NCBI RefSeq assembly: GCF_009870125.1
Contig: NC_046680.1
Span: 18,867,501 to 18,931,500 of the forward strand
Length of the DNA: 64,000 nt
Reading direction: 5' to 3'
Source of the DNA: Drosophila pseudoobscura
Lineage: Eukaryota; Arthropoda; Insecta; Diptera; Drosophilidae
Both the position numbers and the translations under genes were made by a program. Shown here piece by piece: positions 35,841 through 50,282 of the stretch. The notes under the pieces are model-generated. The model was not told the DNA's origin. It searched no databases and worked only from the letters and a program-made list of their open reading frames with translations. Within the stretch, counting starts at the first letter, position 1. Each line of letters begins with the position of its first letter.

Positions 35841-38800
35841 CTGCAATTGATGAAAGAAACAAGTTAATTATCTACTTTCTTATACCATAGTAATACTTGA
35901 GGAAATATTAAGGGAACAGACAGAATATGAAATGGTGTTACTTAAAAATATTATTCCTAGTTTCGTTCAAAATATAGTTCATAATTCTCCTTGCACATAC
36001 TGTAAATACTTTCAGCTTATTCATCCTGCTTTCCTCTGCCCATTAAATATTAAACGATTGCATTTTGACCTGTGCAGTGTACACACAAACGGGCTCCAAT
36101 TAAATATTCCTATTGGATTACTCCCCCAGCTGCGCACCAAACCATACTTTACACATTCCTTGCTCTGAAGCTCACACACAGAGAACCTATCACAATGGAA
36201 TACTTTACTTTTGATACATTATATCCCTGCACATAATCAGTATTTATAACTGGAATATTTCGGGTTAATTGTGGGGGCTGATTGATGTATCTGTATACTT
36301 TATATACACCATATACATACACACATACATTCCTGTACATAACACAGAGTGCATTGCACTTTTGGGGCTATTGTGTACACAGGTTTTGTTTGTATCCCTG
36401 CAGGAAATCAACCCGTCAACTCTTTCCCTTTTTTGCGTCAGTATTTTGAATCCAAGCCCAATCCACAGATCAGCTGTTTTGGGGTAGGATGACAATGGTC
36501 TAACGTCGGAATAGGGTACGCGCCATGCAAATGAAGCGGCGACAACAGGCCCCCCAATGGCCATAAGACATGCACTTGACCCAAATCCCAAATGTTCAAC
36601 GAGAGGGAGAAGCAGAAAGCAACGTGAATTGGGTTAACAAACGACTCGAAAGCGCACTGAAGGAAGCTGTCTGTAGAACCGTGGACCACCAGGAGCCCCC
36701 AGGAACCCACCGGGGAGTCGTGTGGGTGGAGGAGGGTAGTGAAGTGTGGCGCATCAATCAGGATGCCGACGCCTCCACACATTGCACAACATTCTCCATT
36801 GGCCAGAACCCCACGGCACTGCATGCGAGTGTGTGTGTGTATATGTATTCTATGACATCGTTGTCCAGGAGCAACAGGAAAACAGCGGCAAATTCTTGCT
36901 AGTTAAACGCGACCACGCACAGATACACACCCACACACTGACAGACACGACGACGGAGGAAACTGGAACTCGTAGATGGATGGCGAGGAGGCTTCGCACA
37001 TTGCCGCAACACGTGATGCAGCCAGGATTTTGCCTGCAGAGCACGGCCGGAAGAGTGAAAGAGAGAGAGAGAGAACGATATAGAAAATCGAAAGCGAAAA
37101 CTGTTCCCCGTCTGACTCTCCACGTCTGTGTGTGTGTGGGTTGTGGCATGGAGGAGCCGTGTATGTTTCTGCATCTGTCGTTACTGGTTGCAAATTTCAT
37201 TTTGCTGCCTGCATCACGAGGATTAAAAGGAAAACGCTCGGTACCTGGAACATAAGGAATTTCCGCACCGAATGATGCCTAATTCGATGAACTAATAACT
37301 CAATCATGGAGTAAAGGTGCAATCAGGTGCAAAGGTATTCCGAACGATAGCAAAAAGTAAGCGGACTCCCAGAAATAGTAATAAGTTCTTTTATTATAAT
37401 TTTAGTATAAATTCAGCTATCAGAATATTGCAATCCTTAAGTTTTTAGACTCGTGGCGGCTTCATTTCATGTCAGCAATGAACATCCGCACTCAAATTGA
37501 ACAAAAATCTGTAAAGTTACGGCTATAACGGGGGCAATTATACAGGTAACAGCCTCTACAGCATATACTTCGAAATCCCTGGCAAATCGCCCTGGCAATC
37601 GCCCCACATGAAGCTTTCTTAATGCTTTTCCACTGCATTACGCATACGCGGCGTGAACAGGGCTGGCAACATTACGCATACGCAACTTGTGCGGCAGGAA
37701 CCCCTGCATAATGAATGCCAGACTGTGGACAAACACAGGGCACACACAAAAGAGACACATAGGACATTAAATGGAATACTAAATAAGGCAACAGAAACCC
37801 TGGCCCCAAGCCTCCACAGAAATGGCCATTTTGTCGATCTAAAATTGAAAAGCAGACGTCGCTGTCGCTGTTCCGTCGCCGTCGCTGCTTTTGCTGCTGC
37901 CTCTGACGCAGTCAGCGTCAACGTCAGCTTCGGAAAAGTCTCTCGGCCTGGCCAAAAGGCATAAAACTGACAACGCTGCCGCTTATCTATCCGAACGGGT
38001 GTTTGTGTGTGTTTATGGTGTTTTTGCCCAGCACCACCCAAAAGCAACCACCTCGAACCAACCAGAACCACCCGGCACCACCTAACCACCGACTGCGAGG
38101 CTTGTGCGCAGTAACAGCATTTTAGGGTAGATATTTTTACAGGGATTTGCGCACTGGAAGCCCAGCTGCAACAACCACAGCCATAACAAAAACGAGTACC
38201 AGTGCGAGTACTTTATATGCCAGAGAGCGAACGCACAGTGGTGACTTTTAATGGGGGGAATGAATGCTCGTACATAATGCTGATAATGCCCACGCTTGAG
38301 GGTCGTTTTTCCCTACCCGTTGTTTCTCTCAGTGTATGGTACAGTCAGGTCACAAAATCAAAGGGAAGGCGGTCGAAATGTGATTGAAAAACTATAGATG
38401 GCGCATTGGTGGTGCTCTGTTTTACATTTGAAACGTTTTTTATAGCTGCTCAAGGGATTTTGTTTATGAAAATCGTTTAATTAAATATTAGAGCAAACAA
38501 TAAAGTAGAGGGTTGTACAACTGTAGCAACAATAAGCATATCGTAAAAGGAAGAGAAAAGATAATCTTTTGAAAAATCGCAAAAAAATACATTGTCATCC
38601 TAAAAGCACTCACTGATGTAATATCGCGAAAGCTGTTAACAGCTTGGGCTCCCAAAACAATACAGGACTGATCGAAAATACAGCAAAATTCACCCCTTGG
38701 GTCTTCTTTGGTATATCTTCCCACACAAAAAAACCAATATAAGATTAGGAACCAGCACAAAAGTGGCGCGAAAAGAACTTTATATGTAGCTGTAAATCAA

Positions 38801-38841
38801 GCAAGCTCTCTCAGTACACACCTCTCTTCTTTATTCTTTTG

Positions 38842-38878
38842 TTTGTGTTTGTGTTTGTGTGTGTGTGTGTGTGTGTTT
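38842..38878. repeat. TG-rich / (TG)n microsatellite
   Basis: TTTGTG units pass into a perfect (GT) run, lying just beside the GGCGCC element at 38902. Confidence 0.8.
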
Positions 38879-40103
38879 GGGGTCCCGCTATATGACACAA
38901 CTTTTGGCGCCATTTTTAGTTAGCACTCGAGAGTGCAGCACGGGTAAGCGCAAAAAACAAAACAGCACGCGCTCGGAAAAAAACGGAAATGAACGAACAA
39001 ACCAAAAGATTGCACCCAGAGGGTGGATGGAAGATTGAGTCTGTGCGAAGATCCACAAGGATCCAACATGGTGGCCAACCCCAGGACTCCTTTCAAAAAA
39101 ACAGTGCAAATAACGGGAACGTGACCAACGACGGGTATTGCGACTAACGGATAGAGTCAACCGTTTGAGGCATGTGCACATGCGGAAGGTCATCAAGGTA
39201 GGTGCCGCCTGGTCTGTCGGGAGGCGAAACTGAATGCCACTTGGCGGCAGGATTATGCCCGTAAAGCCTGGAAATGTTCCTAAACACCAGAGGAAGGCCA
39301 AAGGAGAAGCCGCAGCAGATGTCGACAGGTGGGTGGACAGCGGGCGTGCCGTCTGGGGTCTGTCTGGGGTGTGGGGCGACAGCCGATCAGAAATCGAAGA
39401 GCCCAGCTGCAGCAGATGCAGAATATACAGCGGGGAATGTACACTGGAGGGAGGCAATATTGCGGATAGCCCGAGGAGCACATACATATGCAATAATAGA
39501 AGGTTAAAGCCAATATCCATTTATCATGGGAAATAAAATCTTACAAAATACTCATTTTATATATTACTTAAAAGCAATCACTTCTTAGAATCAATCTCGG
39601 AAAATGTTTCTTCCAGTTAAAGTTACTCTAATTAGTACTATAACAAATTTAAATTTCCCAACGTTTCACACGTTTCATGCTTTAAAAATACAATCATTTC
39701 GAGGAAAATGAATCAATTTTCCATTTGCTAATTTTCCTCTATCCCACTCAAAACAAAAATCAATTGAGTTAATCGCGAGCACAATTAATATTTCCATGCA
39801 CTGTCGAGCACTTCGTTTCAATTAAATGCTGATAATACCAAAAATTATCGCGAAAGCGGGGCGGAACAACTAATTTGACGGCGACTGTGACAGCGCTGGT
39901 TAGCACTTGGAGCAGGCCAGTGTAAGAGTTGAAGCCCCTACCCTACTAATGAAAAATACTCGTATTCTCATATCTCTACGTACGTTTTGCTGTGCTGCTG
40001 TCGCCTGCCTGTGCTGTACACTTCACTCTTGGCCCGGCCTGTTTCTGCTGAATGACTGGCTGGGGAGAGAGACCGAACAACGAAAAACGTACTGCGAACA
40101 CTG

Positions 40104-40120
40104 AACTGAACTGAACTGAA
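40104..40120. repeat. GAACT pentanucleotide repeat
   Basis: Three to four tandem GAACT units, followed at 40190-40235 by a degenerate GCAGAGGCAAAG array. Confidence 0.7.
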
Positions 40121-41734
40121 AATCAACTGAAGCAGCTGTACCAGGGCCCAGGCAGGCCGCCAGCAAGCGAAACGCAGGCAAAGCAAACGCAGAGGCAGAA
40201 GCAGAAGCAAAGGCAAAGCAGAGGCAAACGACGAACGAACGAAACGAGCGCCGTACCCAGCGAGACCATCAAACAGCACGGCACGGCACAGGCAGAGGCA
40301 GCAAAAGTATCTGTATATGAGTATCAGAGAGTAGAGTCGAACGAACCAGGCAGCCAACCAACACACAGAGTCGTTGGAGAGCTGTGTATGTACACAGTGG
40401 TGGCAAAACGAGAGTGTACAGCACCGCCTGCTGCTGCGTGCGTGCGAAGAGGGAAATAATTTGCGTTTTTGTGGTGGCCGCACAGAGGCGTCCCGCAAAA
40501 TCGAGCAGGCTGGCCCTCAAGAGTTCTTACAGCGCATGCACAGTGCAGGCGCTGCACATTGGCAGGGCTGATTTGGCTCATAAAATTATTATTAATTATT
40601 TATGGTGAAATTAATTGGGGAAAAGATAATACGACTGAAGAATGAAAATAATTTTAAAGTTTTGTTGTACACTTCCTGTTTATGCTCTTGACTAATCATG
40701 CCTTGAGTGAGTGCATTTCCCCTACCTCCCATACAATTTGACAAGACGCGCATGTTCCGACTATTTTTGCCGCGACTGTACACGCTTAACCATATAGAAG
40801 CATGGAGCGGAGCCGTAAGCTCTGTGTGGAACGAAATGCTAGTAGTATTTGGCGGCGCCGCCGTCAACGCTTACCCCTCTGACACACACATACCCCTCTG
40901 CTGCGAAAACCCCTCTACATGTTAAATCGAAACGCTGCCCACTGCCGCCCACCTGCCTCCCCCTCACCTTCCCGCAAAAAAACCCCTCTTCCACAAGCTC
41001 TCCCCCTTAATACTTCCCCTACATCACCATCACCTCTCCCAGCATTTCGCTCTCATAGAAATTTTTTACAACTTTACAAAAAATCAAAAGATGAAAAAAA
41101 AATGTTTTTCGCTTTTTTTCCAAGAAATGAATGCATAAATATTTAACCTACAATATTGATTTGACATTTACAAGCGTAATCGATTGGGTAATCACCGAAT
41201 GGGGCATAGATTCTTCATAGCGCACTTGTGGTTCGATATAAATTTTCAAAAAATAACCGTCAATATTTCGCGCGCGCCCTCCATTCAAAATTTCAATCCC
41301 ATGCAAGCAACAACGATGTCGAGATGACGACGACTACAACGCGGCCCGACCAAGAGCCACCTAACCAAAGGCCCAAGCAAAACCCCAGTGTAGAGAATGC
41401 CCACGCCAGAAATTGGGTCGTTTATTTTATTTAGCAAATTTTATATAATAAATGGCCACGATGGCTGCGCATTTTGGCCAGACCACACAGATGGAATAGT
41501 TAGAAATCAATCGTAGTGGAACACTTAGCACTCACCCGTACGAAAATGTCGCGTAATTTGCCTTTTAATTGCACCTCCACCGAATCTTCTGTATCTTGCA
41601 CCAACGTTCACTACTGGCCTGCTGTTTGTTCACTTTATAAATTTTCTTCTACTAAAAACTCAAGTCTGTTCGGTTTGGTTCGGTACGTAGTACAGCCTTG
41701 CCTTTGGAATATCAAATACACTGAGTGAATGCCA

Positions 41735-41775
41735 GCCAACGAGCCACAGCCACAGAGCCAGAGCCAGAGCCATGA
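41735..41775. repeat. CCACAG/AGCCAG hexamer repeat
   Basis: Imperfect hexamers (CCACAG, AGCCAG). These create a spurious Gln/Ser-rich open frame from 41729. Confidence 0.7.
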
Positions 41776-44700
41776 GAGGCCACAGGCAGAGCAGAGCAAA
41801 GCAAAGCAGCAGTACGAAGCACGGGTACGACGCAAACTCAGGCACTACCGAGTGTATCTGTATCTGTGTCTGCCGTATCCGTGCACGTCGTTTGCTGTAT
41901 CTGTGTGTGTGCGGTGCTCAGAGCAGTTTTCGTCGCTCTATGTGCGAGGCAATCGACAAACACACACAGATGCGGCACTACAGCGTACGTGTGTATCTGG
42001 CCTGGCTGGTCGACTACCGTTGTATGGGTGGGTGTATGTCTGTAGTAGAGCTGAAATTCGTTCGTTATATGAACAGGCGGCAGATGGACGGAAGCCGGGT
42101 GCCCGGGACAGAGGCAGAGGCATCAGCAGCAGCAGCACCAGCACCACCAACAGAGCCACAGAGCGCAGAGTCAGAGCATTGAATATGGCCGCCTGCTTTT
42201 GCTTTGCCTTTGCCTTGCTTTCGTATCGTTTTGTATGGTATGTATGGTATAGCATGGTCTGCTTTGTACTACAATATTGGATAGTTTAAGCCCTGGCATA
42301 AGGTGTACCAAGTATGAGAATATGTTGGTTAATGGATAATCTATCAGACCTCATTTAAAATTGGGGTACATTTTGATGGATTTTAATGAAATTTTAGTGA
42401 AACAGATGGGATATCTCTAACTATCACAATTATAACCATTTATATATCAAATGATATCTGCAAATATTAAGAAATACATGATATGGGGTGGTTTGCCAAT
42501 TAACTTCATCCCAAGCTAAATCAAAAAGATTCAAAAATGTTTGCCAAAAACATTTCCATATTTTAAATTGTACCAAAACTTCCAATCTAGACATTCAATC
42601 TTCTAATGCTAAAACCACAATTCGTAGATAAAAATACGACATTTGATTGGGCATCATTCAATCTGTACCTAATCAAACAAAATCCCAAGATATCTGAAAG
42701 ATTCGTTTCAACCAAAGAATAGCGCACTTCCAGGTGCGACCAGAATCGCATGTTTTTCGTCTCCGTATGGACTCTATCTCGCTGTATAGAGGCCCGCAGT
42801 ACAGCTACAGTCAGAGCCCAGTAGCAGAGGCCGCAGCGAAAATACGAACCGAGAAAAGCACCGAACGAACGAGAGTGTGTGGAGTGGATGTGGATTGGGG
42901 GGTAGCGGGGCCGAGAGGCAAACAGACGGCGGCGACGGGCGGCCGTTGTACGTGTCGACACTGCTGTCGTACTATGTACGGGACTGAGTGTATGCATGTA
43001 TCATTGTGTGTGCGACTGTATCTGTATCCACGCGAACAGACAGCCACAGAGCGCACAGAGCATGAAATCAACGTTCCCCACTCGTTCGCCTGTAGGGTAT
43101 GTAAGGCAATGGGATATTGTGGACCTGAATGCGACAGACCAGACCCGGTCTGTCTCATGTTGCCTGCCGGTTGGTGGTGCATTTTTTTTGGAGAAGTACC
43201 GGGCTGAACTGCTCATTGGATTAACCAGATTCCTTGTGCAACTTTAAATGACAAAACCGATCTTTAGCTAAGCATAATGTTGCAATTCGAACTCTACGGA
43301 TTTGTATCATCTCGTATAGAATAGAAAACACATTGAATCTGTCATCAAATTATCAAGATCTTCAATATATTACCGTTCTCTTATCAAGGTACATATTCTA
43401 TTGTATCTTTCATCTTTTACCATGGAAAAATTGTACTCATATTAAATGTTGTATCAACAATCAAATAAATCAAGTCGAATATGAATAGGTGAATGATCTA
43501 CACTTAGAAACATAGTAATATCTTCAACCTCCAGTAGTAAACAGGAGAATCTTTTCTGAAATTTTAATCTTAAAGATTAATTTTATTGATCTGCTACAAT
43601 AAATGCGATAAAAGCTCCCATTTTGAAGATCATTGACCTCTGCAAAAACAACCATTGAGGGGTTGCTTTTGTTTAGAAAACACCTTTGAAATCCCTGCCA
43701 ATGTTTCAGGATCCATTTAGCATAGCATTGCTAATCTGTTGCTTTTGCGTTGCTTGGACGTCTATTTTTTTCGCGATATAACTTTTTGCATGGGGCTTTG
43801 GCCCACAGTGCCAGTGGGTCGGTCGATTATTATGGTTGTTTGTCGTCTCATTTCAGTCTTGTCTGTGTAGCAGCACACAGAGAGCCTTCCACTGCCGTAA
43901 AGCTAACGATGATATCGTGGTATGGTGGGGATGGTGGTATGGCATGGGAGATGCATGGGTTGCCTTTGGTGTTGGGTTCTACTGGGTTCGGGCTGACTGT
44001 GCGACTCTGTCTCTGGCTTTAGCTCTGCCTCTGTTCCTGTGAGGAGGTGAGGGATACGGATGGGCTGCAGTCAGCAGTCGGGTCGACTGCCGACGCTGCT
44101 ACTGGCAGCGGCTTTCGGTGGTGGCAATTGTCGGGCATAGACGAAACGGAGCGGATGATGACGACGATGATGTTGATGGCAGCAGCGAAGGGGTGTTCTC
44201 CGAGGGGTGGCATGAGGTCCCATACGCCTGGAGAGGAGTATGCAAAAACGAACAACCTAACGAGACCGAGCCATCCAGCCGGAGAGCAGGCGAACGCTTC
44301 ATCGAAATGGGGACGCATGAGGCGTACTTTTCACAGGATGTGGATATAACGAGCCTGCATACGTTCGTATGTACTGCATGGAGTGTGTGCGTCAGCGACA
44401 GAGAGTATAGAAACAAAGTACCAGAGTGTAATGGGGCAGCAATCAGATCGAGACATAAATGCTCTATTGGGAACTAAATTTTGAGCTGAAAAGTTATGTA
44501 TAGAGTATACGGCCGGAAATATCCTGCAGATGATAATGGCTCACTAGGCATCCCTAAAACATATCCTTTAAATATACTGGCAGTATTAAATCTTTCAGTC
44601 ATCTAATTTAGATGGTACATTATATCTCCCATTCATTCAGTGGAAACTCAAAAGACATTCCATTCTGCCCGCCCCCCACTGGGATGTTCCATAATTTGTA

Positions 44701-44905
44701 TCTCCGTTTGGACTTCAGAGTATAGACAAGTATAGACGGTCTAAGCTGGGTTGTGCATTCCTCAAACCATATCCTGTGCCTTTCCCTATCCTTTTTGTAG
44801 CATACTCTTGCGTACCCAGCTTAGTTTCTGTTTTTGCCTGGACCTGGACCTGGACATGGTCTGAATCTGGCACTTGGGCTTCATTTTGCCTGCAAATACA
44901 TGGTT

Positions 44906-44937
44906 GCGTACGAGTACGAGTACGAGTACGAGTATGT
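44906..44937. repeat. GTACGA hexanucleotide repeat
   Basis: Five near-perfect GTACGA units with no associated gene. Confidence 0.8.
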
Positions 44938-46212
44938 ATGTTGATGGGATGGTCGAGTAGTTTGTACCTTTCATGGAACTGGATGGCTTGCCTTGGGTAA
45001 GTGAATGCTGCAGCTTACAGGGACACACACAGGCACAGCCGTGAAGTAGTACTCACAGCAGGATGCAGGCACAGGCACAGGCACAGACCGCGGACAGGGG
45101 ACAGGGGCACTTGTTGTTGTCGGTTCCTTAACGTTGCATCTTTGCCGTCTGCCATTTGCCATTTGCCATTGGCGTCGTCTACTCAAATCAATATGCTTGC
45201 CATATGGGATCCAATGTACTTGGTTTTGTGAGTTTACCGTTATGTTTTATTGGGTGTATTCTATAGCGTACATATGTTTATCGTTTTATCGAGTCTCTCT
45301 TTTGGATCGTGTCACAGTCCATGTTACAAGGATTCAGCACGGAATCGTTTTTTCTACGGCTGGAAATGATTTGGTTTTATAAACCTTTTAGAAACCACAA
45401 GGAATTTTCATATACCAAAAACAGGTGGGGGTCGTGACCGACCACCTGCAAACCAAAAGCTAAGGCCTGTACTTATCGTGCGTTCCGTTCAATTTCTGTT
45501 TATATCTCGTCTTTACCTTCGTCTCTCCATCCTCCTTGTTCGGTTCTCCCGAACAGCTGATGGCGATGGCAACGGTGATGATGTATAGGGAGGTGTGGAA
45601 GAGTTGTGTGCTCGCTAAATATTGTTGAATGGACGTGGACGAGTGGTGGGGGGTGAGGGTAGTGTTGCTATAGCTTCGGCGACTGGCCAGCCAGCCCGCA
45701 GCAGTCGAGTGTCCCCCCTTTTGGCTCCACGAAAACACCCACAAGGCCTCTCAAAGGCCAAGTTCAGTATCTTAAACACATTTCATGGGACCCATTGTTG
45801 TGCAGCCTGTGGAGGCGGGTGCCGATGCGATGCTGATTCTGGATGCTGACGAGGCGCGATTTGCAACAAGAGCAGCAAAAGCAACCAAAACACCAGGACG
45901 GACTTCTGCTGCCTATGTGACCCAATTTCAAAGGGAGACGCGAAAGTGATGTCCCGCTTTTGAAGACGTGTGTGTTTGTGGGGGTGTGCCCATGTGTTTG
46001 TTGCAGATCCCATGGGTTAAAGGATAGGTTAATCGCTGGAAGGATTGATCTAATCTGGTTATTGATAAAGAAGCGCACATGCAGGGTATACAACTGGTCG
46101 GCTTCACCTTTAGTGAATCCCATTCTCTCTGTTAGGGTATACAAATGTTGCTAAAACCGCAAAAGATGATAAGCATGTGCTGGGCCATAAAATAACAGCA
46201 ACTACAACAGGA

Positions 46213-46240
46213 GCAAAAACAACAACAACAACAACAACAG
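46213..46240. repeat. ACA/AAC trinucleotide repeat
   Basis: About eight ACA units in non-coding DNA between HmgZ and the MADF gene. Confidence 0.75.
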
Positions 46241-47181
46241 CTATGCGTTTCGCAGTCAGCAGTTCGTTGTCGCCTTGTCGTCCGGTTTCTCTCTTTTTTG
46301 AGAATTTAATGAGCATATACAGAACGAACGCACACACTGAAACGCAAGTACTGCATATGTGTGCTTGTTAGTGTAGTTTGTATGTGATTCATGCTTGTTG
46401 AAAAATTACAAAAATCTATCATAAACATTGGAAAAACATAAAAACATGGTTTTAGCATGAATTTTGATTTCCATTTCATTCAAATATGTAATTTCTACAT
46501 GTATTTTACATTCATTTTACATAAGGCACCCACACATGCACACACCAGAGCGTGGAGCGAGAAGGAAATGGACGACCACCGACTCTCTCTATATTTGCTG
46601 GCAGCGACGCCGACAGCGCAGCTGCGCTCTCAGTATTATATGCTTTTGCTTTTGCTGTGCTGTCTCTGCTTTTGCTTTCTCCCACTTGAGTTGTTTTTGC
46701 TTTTTCTGATTTTTGCCCCCGCAGCAGTAATCGCTCGTAAATGGGAACCAGTTAGAGCCGAGGGGACTGGAATCCGATTCTTCGGGGCTGACAAATATGA
46801 AAGAATTAACCGCCCTTCCAAGAACTGTTGTTGTTTAGATTTGGATGCTGCTAATGTAAACAGCTGTTTATGAGAAGAGATTTTAATACGGGATAAAAGG
46901 GGCCGGAACTTTTTATACCCTTTCCATACGATATCGCGATATATTTCTTTACCGATCGTTTTGTGACAGCAGATGCAAAACTCATTAAATAATGAAGTAC
47001 ACAGAATTTTATTCAATACACAAGGTGAAAAATCCAAGAGTTCACGGAATTGTATTCAGTGGTAGACGTATGTAATAGTAAAACCTAAAACGAAATCACA
47101 ACCTAAGTAGTAAATTATATTTAAGAAGTACCATAGATAACGATCTTATGATCATTAGGATATTTTGAAAAGGTTTTCGCA

Positions 47182-48041
47182 TTAGTTAAAAATATTCATA
47201 TCGCCCGCATGTCCGTTGATCTTGCGACGTTCCATGGAGAGTATGTACTGGATCTTGGACTGCATGATCATGGAATTGGAGATCGGCATATTACGGAGCT
47301 GGGCCGCCACGCTCAAACCAAAGAACGTAAACTCGTCTTCCCCACGGATCTCGCTGCGGTTCGTGTGTGAGGATGGCATTATGCTGACCTCTGGGACCTT
47401 CGGAAGAGGCGGCGGTGGAGTGGGTGGCTGTTCAGTTTGCATGGTCACGGGAAGAACGGTGAACAGCGACGGCGTTGTTGTAATGTCTGGCTCTGTGGTT
47501 ACGATCTCCTCAGGCTCCAGCTTGACCATTTCCTGCAGCTTAATGGGCTTCAGGCGGTGAAGACGAACGGACAGTCGCTTCAGTTGCGGCACATCCCTAG
47601 TATCGTGCTCGCTCTAACGGTAAAAGAAAGAGATTCTGGGTTAGGATACGGCTCTGCGGATCCAATGATCTGCAGGATCTATAAATGTACCGTGTCTACG
47701 AACTCCGCCAGGAACTTGTGCAGTGGAGCGAACCAGGGTATCTTGGGACGGTAGCGTCTAGGGTTCGATTTGATCTTCTTGAGCTCCTGATGATATCCGG
47801 TTCTTAGGTTCTTGATCTTTATTTTAACCCCCTGGATGGAAAGTCCGTTTTCCCCCCGATCGATATTGGCATTGATCCCGGCCATGATCCGCTTGTAGGC
47901 TGCGTTCCTCGCCCCTCTCAGGTAGGGCCTCTTGTTCCACAAGCAGGGCTCCCGACCGTAGAGCTCCACAAACTTGATGGTACGCTCATCGGTGAATCGG
48001 AAGGGAAGTCCGCCCGTCGTCGCCACCGCCTGGCTGGTCAT
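47182..48041 (-). CDS. MADF-BESS domain protein
   Basis: Exons 47691-48041 and 47182-47613, joined in phase 0 after EFVDT, giving 260 residues. The N-terminal MADF (Myb/SANT-like, Adf-1 type) domain spans about residues 20-115: FVELYGREPCLWN, AAYKRIMAGINANI, KIKNLRTGYHQELKKIKS, and an aromatic end (PWFAPLHKFLAEF). After a Pro/Thr-rich linker (PPTPPPPLPK) the C-terminus has a BESS motif (EDEFTFFGLSVAAQLRNM through MQSKIQYILSMERR), a protein-interaction helix pair. This is the usual fly MADF-BESS design: the N-terminal domain binds DNA, the C-terminal one self-associates, and members act as promoter-binding regulators. It lies between HmgZ and HmgD. It may correspond to D. melanogaster CG30403, which I recall from the same neighbourhood, but that name needs checking. 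Confidence 0.9.
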
Positions 48042-50282
48042 CTCTCGGTGGTTTCACTGTATGCTCTATGCCGCCCCGTCGCCCCAACGAGCGCAAAACC
48101 TGATAACCTCTCTGGCGAAGCGCACTCGGCCAACTGTACAGCTTTTGGAATTTTTCTCGCTCTCTTGCGCTCTTGTGAAGTCAAGTTTCATGCTCTGTGC
48201 TAGCTTGCTTCTTCGTTTTGCTCTGGGTTCGGAATGCTGCAGTTAAAGCAAAAGCAAATATAATTCCCGTGAGGTTTAAAGTTATATTGATCACACGTTT
48301 AAAACCGCTAAACCGCTTTTGTTCGCGAAACTGTATATTTTAAATCAGTCGGACAGCTTTGAAACTTTTTGTTCCCACATTTGATCGTACAAAAAGTTCC
48401 TAAAGTTTGTAAATTACTGTAAACAGTAAAAAGGAAAATACAAATTTGGAATTTAAAAAAATGGTATATAAAAGTGATGAGGAAAGCGAAAGTTAACCTT
48501 TTGAAAATGTTCCACTCTGATTAACTATTTTACCCTCCTTTGTATCAAAGCATATAAAATAGTTTTTTACAAGCTGTTGAAATTTTTCGACCGCTGTGCT
48601 TTTTGCTTTTTGCTGTCGCTGCGAGAGAGAGGCCATGCGCAAGAAGGAAGCTCTCCCAGAAGACGAGTCGGATTTGGCGTCTCTGCTAGTGCATTGCGGT
48701 TTCGTGTTCTCCACTACACCACATACATATGTACATATTTGTACATATGTATGCATCTAGTATATGCAACAATCGACAATTCTCCAAAAATTGTCGGTCC
48801 TAATAAACTAGTGAGAACTAATAAAAAATGATGCCTCTCCTACTCTTTCAAGAAGATCGCTCATGTTCGTATAACAGAGGAATAACAGTAGCTGCAAAAA
48901 GTTAACAGTTCCATAAGGTTGCAAAACATTTTCTTGGCCGCATTCAATAAATTATAATGCCGTTTTTTCGAAACAAACCCAGCTGCGTACACAATTTTCC
49001 CCTAATTTGACGTCATGCAATCTGGGTGCATCGGAATGCAGTCGACCATCCTTCCATTCCGTCTCATTCCATGCTTTGCCAGGTACTCGAGGAATAGTTT
49101 GTATTTCTTTCCCTTGCCACGTCCTATTCCTTTTCGATCCCGACCGTGGACCCCCGACTATTGTGAACTTTCAACGGCGCGTGACATCGTTATCCTTTGT
49201 GCGCGAGGGACACACAAGGAAAAACTGCAGCGACAGTTTCAGCATCCATTTTCCTTCTTGTCTTTTGTTGCGCCTTCTTTATGTTCTTTATGATTTTATG
49301 GTGGGAAAATGCCTCCCAGCATCTGCCGATGGCTGGCCGAAATCTGGAGTCAGGCCCTTGCACCTATAAACGATGAATGTGTTAGCTAATCTGATTTTTC
49401 CGATAAGATATAGTCGAGCACTTATTCGATCTAGATTGGAAGTCACGTAAAACACTAAAAGATGCCTGACTTCAAGCTGGCTGCTATGACACACGAAAAT
49501 AAAAAAGTACCGTTCTAAAATAATACATTTTTTTTTTAAATTTTATTTATATATTGAATGAATTTTTGGCGCCATTTTTAAAAAGCGACCCTCGGTCGTA
49601 TCTCTTCTTTGTGTGTACCAGAGAGAGCGACCGCAGCAAGGCTATGTATGGGACGACGACTAATCCAAACGGCTGGGTGTATGTATAGAAGAAAATAATT
49701 GAGTTTGGTTATAATTTCGGCATGATTTTATGGGAAAAATGCTCTCTGCTTTGCATTTTCACTGCGATTTGCCATATTACGTCTATTAACGCATCCATCG
49801 CGTTTTATTTGTTTTTACATTGCCATTTATCATGTTCCCTTTTGCGTTTGAAATTCTCCACTGCTCTCTCACCAACACAAACGCACTTTCACATACAGCC
49901 GGTGAGCACACGTCGCTGCCGGCGTCGCTGTCGCTACCGGCGTCGCCGCTAGCGCCAAATCCCAGAAATCGAGCCAATTCCTCATACCCTGGAAAAATGT
50001 ATATTATAGAGTTGAGAAAATGTTTGCCACCTTAGGCGCCAATATATGCAGAAATTATTTTCATATTCATATATAATATTTTCAAAAATATTTTCATACT
50101 AAATAAACGAAACAGGGTATGCAAATGCCCACACTGCGGTTGAAAGCAACAAGTCTTCAAATACCAGCAGCATGTAAGAAATGAGGTGACAATCACTACA
50201 CACTTTGTTTTATTTAAACCTTGTTTTAGTCAAAACACAATTAAATGGAGTGCTTAAAGTGGCATATCTTGTGGAAAATCCA

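Larger units (their letters stand above)
35841..47181. other. 11.3-kb non-coding region upstream of HmgZ
   Basis: No convincing coding exon on either strand. It should contain the HmgZ first exon(s) and leader introns. GC-richer islands with CAG/GAGA and GT repeats (36.8-37.2, 37.6-38.1, 40.0-40.5, 41.7-42.2, 42.8-43.2, 44.0-44.3, 44.8-45.1 kb) alternate with AT-rich spacers (39.5-39.9, 42.3-42.7, 43.2-43.7 kb). The islands may be promoters or enhancers. The 3' UTR of the MADF gene ends near 47.0-47.1 kb. Confidence 0.5.

Noticed and set aside
41729-42289. 186-codon plus-strand open frame, Gln/Ser-rich start
   Set aside because: Produced by hexamer repeats and CAG runs. No conserved domain, and frames on other strands are equally open.
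48493-48756. 87-codon minus-strand open frame near the MADF gene
   Set aside because: Includes TATG/CATA repeat translation and no domain. The sequence is better explained as a GAGA-rich promoter or leader area of HmgD.
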